DNA of 6,115 bases, taken from Bacteroidales bacterium UBA1628 (GTDB lineage Bacteria; Bacteroidota; Bacteroidia; Bacteroidales; UBA932). Positions 4,698-6,115 of the stretch are shown piece after piece. The first letter of the stretch is position 1. The number at the start of each line of letters is the position of its first letter. The stretch covers positions 1 through 6,115 of the forward strand of contig DCMG01000009.1 in NCBI GenBank assembly GCA_002321335.1, read 5' to 3'. Below the pieces are notes generated by a model that worked only from the letters and a program-made list of their open reading frames with translations, searched no databases and was not told where the DNA came from. The translations under genes were made by a program, and so were the position numbers.

Positions 4698-6115
4698 ATG
4701 ATACGTAAAAAACTTTTCAAGGTCATGATTGTGGCGGCCGCCGCTGTGATGACAACATTCTCAGGATTCGCCCAGAATCCAACCGGCACCGAGGTTCTTA
4801 AAAGTCCTGACGGCAGCCTTGAGCTCAGGTTCGCCCTCAGCGAAAAAGGGACACCGACATATTCCTTGGACTATGGTGGCAAGGCGGTGATTCTGCCGAG
4901 CGAGCTTGGCTACGAGATTCGTGGCAAACGCCTGAAGGACACTTTCGAGGAGAAGTCAGGCAGGTTTTACGCCGAGCCGGAAAGCCTTCACGACGGGTTC
5001 AAGGTGACCGATGTGAGACGTGACTCCCTCGATGAGACATGGGAGCCGGTCTGGGGCGAGGAAAGCCACATCCGCAACCACTACAACGAGATGGCCGTCA
5101 CCCTTGAGCAGGGTCCGGTGAATAAGAACGGTCCTAAAGTGGTGATGGTCATCCGTTTCCGTCTCTACGACGACGGCCTTGGCTTCCGTTATGAGTTCCC
5201 TGAGCAGAAAAGGCTCAAGTATTTCGTCATCAAAGACGAGCTGACACAGTTCGCGATGGCCGGCGACCACACCGCATGGTGGATCCCTGGAGACTATGAC
5301 ACTCAAGAATATAACTACACAGTCAGTCGTCTTTCCGAAATCAGAGGGCTATCCTACACAAAGGCGGAAGGGAACGCCTCCCAACAGACATTCTCCCCGA
5401 CCGGCGTGCAGACAGCCCTTCAGATGAAGACCGACGACGGGCTCTACATCAACATCCACGAGGCGGCGGTTGTGGACTACCCGACCACGAACCTCAACCT
5501 TGACGACAAGACGATGACTTTCAGCACTTGGCTGACCCCTGACGCCGAGGGTTGGAAAGGCCGTGTGCAGACTCCTGCCAAATCTCCGTGGAGGACTGTA
5601 ATGGTTGTGGACGACGCGCGCAAGGCACTGGCTTCCAGACTCATCCTCAACCTCAACGACCCTTGTGTCCTTGAGGATGTCTCTTGGATTCATCCAGTCA
5701 AATACGTCGGAGTGTGGTGGGAGATGATCACAGGAAAGTCCAAGTGGTCCTACACCAATGACTTCCCGACCATCGAACTCGGAGTGTCCGACTACTCCAA
5801 GGCAAAGCCTCACGGGAAGCACGGGGCCAACAACGAGAATGTGCGCCGCTACATCGACTTCGCCGCGGAGCACGGCTTCGACGCCGTCCTTGTCGAGGGC
5901 TGGAATGAAGGCTGGGAGGACTGGTACGGCAAGCAGAAAGACTTCGTCTTCGACTTCATCACCCCTTACCCTGACTTCGACATCAAGGCTCTAAATGAAT
6001 ATGCTCACTCAAAAGGCGTGAAACTCATCATGCACCACGAGACCTCCGCATCGGCGCAAAACTACGAGCGTTGGATTGACAAGGCCTATGACCTTATGAA
6101 TGAATATGGTTACGA
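4698..6115 (+). CDS. Glycoside hydrolase family 97 (SusB-like alpha-glycosidase), 5' part
   Basis: The frame starts at the ATG at 4698 and runs open to the right edge (472 codons); GH97 proteins are usually about 650-740 residues, so roughly a third is missing. Residues 1 to about 25 form a signal peptide (MIRKKLFKVMIVAAAAVMTT, cut before Gln near GFAQ), indicating periplasmic or surface action. The N-terminal beta-sandwich carries SPDGSLELRFALSEKGTPTY, YDDGLGFRYEFP and AWWIPGDYDTQEYNY. The catalytic barrel begins around SWIHPVKYVGVWWEM (329-343) and shows VEGWNEGWEDWYG (Glu400) and HHETSAS (His446, His447, Glu448). From memory of SusB, Glu400 and Glu448 line up with Glu391 and Glu439 at a constant offset of nine, and Glu204 with the calcium ligand Glu194. 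Glu at 448 rather than Asp suggests the inverting alpha-glucosidase branch rather than retaining alpha-galactosidases. The acid and second base residues lie beyond the window. Codon use strongly favours C-ending codons (GAC, AAC, TTC, ATC). Confidence 0.95.
   Translation, partial: MIRKKLFKVMIVAAAAVMTTFSGFAQNPTGTEVLKSPDGSLELRFALSEKGTPTYSLDYGGKAVILPSELGYEIRGKRLKDTFEEKSGRFYAEPESLHDGFKVTDVRRDSLDETWEPVWGEESHIRNHYNEMAVTLEQGPVNKNGPKVVMVIRFRLYDDGLGFRYEFPEQKRLKYFVIKDELTQFAMAGDHTAWWIPGDYDTQEYNYTVSRLSEIRGLSYTKAEGNASQQTFSPTGVQTALQMKTDDGLYINIHEAAVVDYPTTNLNLDDKTMTFSTWLTPDAEGWKGRVQTPAKSPWRTVMVVDDARKALASRLILNLNDPCVLEDVSWIHPVKYVGVWWEMITGKSKWSYTNDFPTIELGVSDYSKAKPHGKHGANNENVRRYIDFAAEHGFDAVLVEGWNEGWEDWYGKQKDFVFDFITPYPDFDIKALNEYAHSKGVKLIMHHETSASAQNYERWIDKAYDLMNEYGY

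Noticed and set aside
4956..5306. A 116-codon minus-strand reading frame
   Set aside because: It is antisense to the N-terminal domain of the GH97 gene and shows low-complexity Val/His/Asp content typical of a shadow frame.
5349..5873. A 174-codon minus-strand reading frame
   Set aside because: It lies wholly inside the GH97 gene on the other strand, whose family motifs are unmistakable; the frame is open because of the GC-rich, C-ending codons of that gene, and its translation has no recognisable domain.

Overview
The window looks like a chromosomal segment from a member of the Bacteroidetes, probably the order Bacteroidales. Four promoter regions carry perfect copies of the phylum's -7 element TAnnTTTG, the leaders lack Shine-Dalgarno sequences, and the gene content is typical: a GH97 (SusB-like) glycosidase, a pectinase-fold beta-helix protein, Omp85-type and other outer-membrane barrels, and a secreted histidine phosphatase. 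Genus cannot be fixed from the sequence alone.

Layout from left to right. Positions 1-512 (+) hold the 3' end of a gene for a GH28/pectate-lyase-like right-handed beta-helix, followed by a hairpin terminator (549-596). Positions 597-687 hold no intact gene; the minus strand there contains a short hydrophobic reading frame that may be a gene relic. A minus-strand block follows, listed here in its 5'-to-3' order from right to left: an Omp85-like barrel (4533-3259), a histidine-type phosphatase (3156-1831), tRNA-Arg(UCU) (1683-1610) with a perfect 20-bp hairpin terminator, and a small predicted outer-membrane beta-barrel protein (1491-742) closed by a rho-independent terminator (717-688). From 4698 to the right edge (+) runs the first 472 codons of a GH97 glycoside hydrolase, transcribed divergently from the Omp85-like gene across a 164-bp intergenic region with one promoter for each direction.

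How the genes work together. All five proteins are predicted to be exported or part of the envelope: the two sugar-active proteins act on glycans, the phosphatase removes phosphate from organic esters, and the two barrels sit in the outer membrane. No SusC/SusD pair or regulator is present, so this is not a recognisable polysaccharide utilization locus core. Separate promoters before the barrel, phosphatase, tRNA and GH97 genes suggest mostly single-gene units rather than one operon. I found no CRISPR array, insertion sequence, phage gene or defence system, and nothing that makes a strong case for an undescribed system. The points most worth checking are the beta-helix protein that stops before its expected catalytic region, the POTRA-less Omp85 barrel, and the terminator that overlaps the tRNA 3' end.
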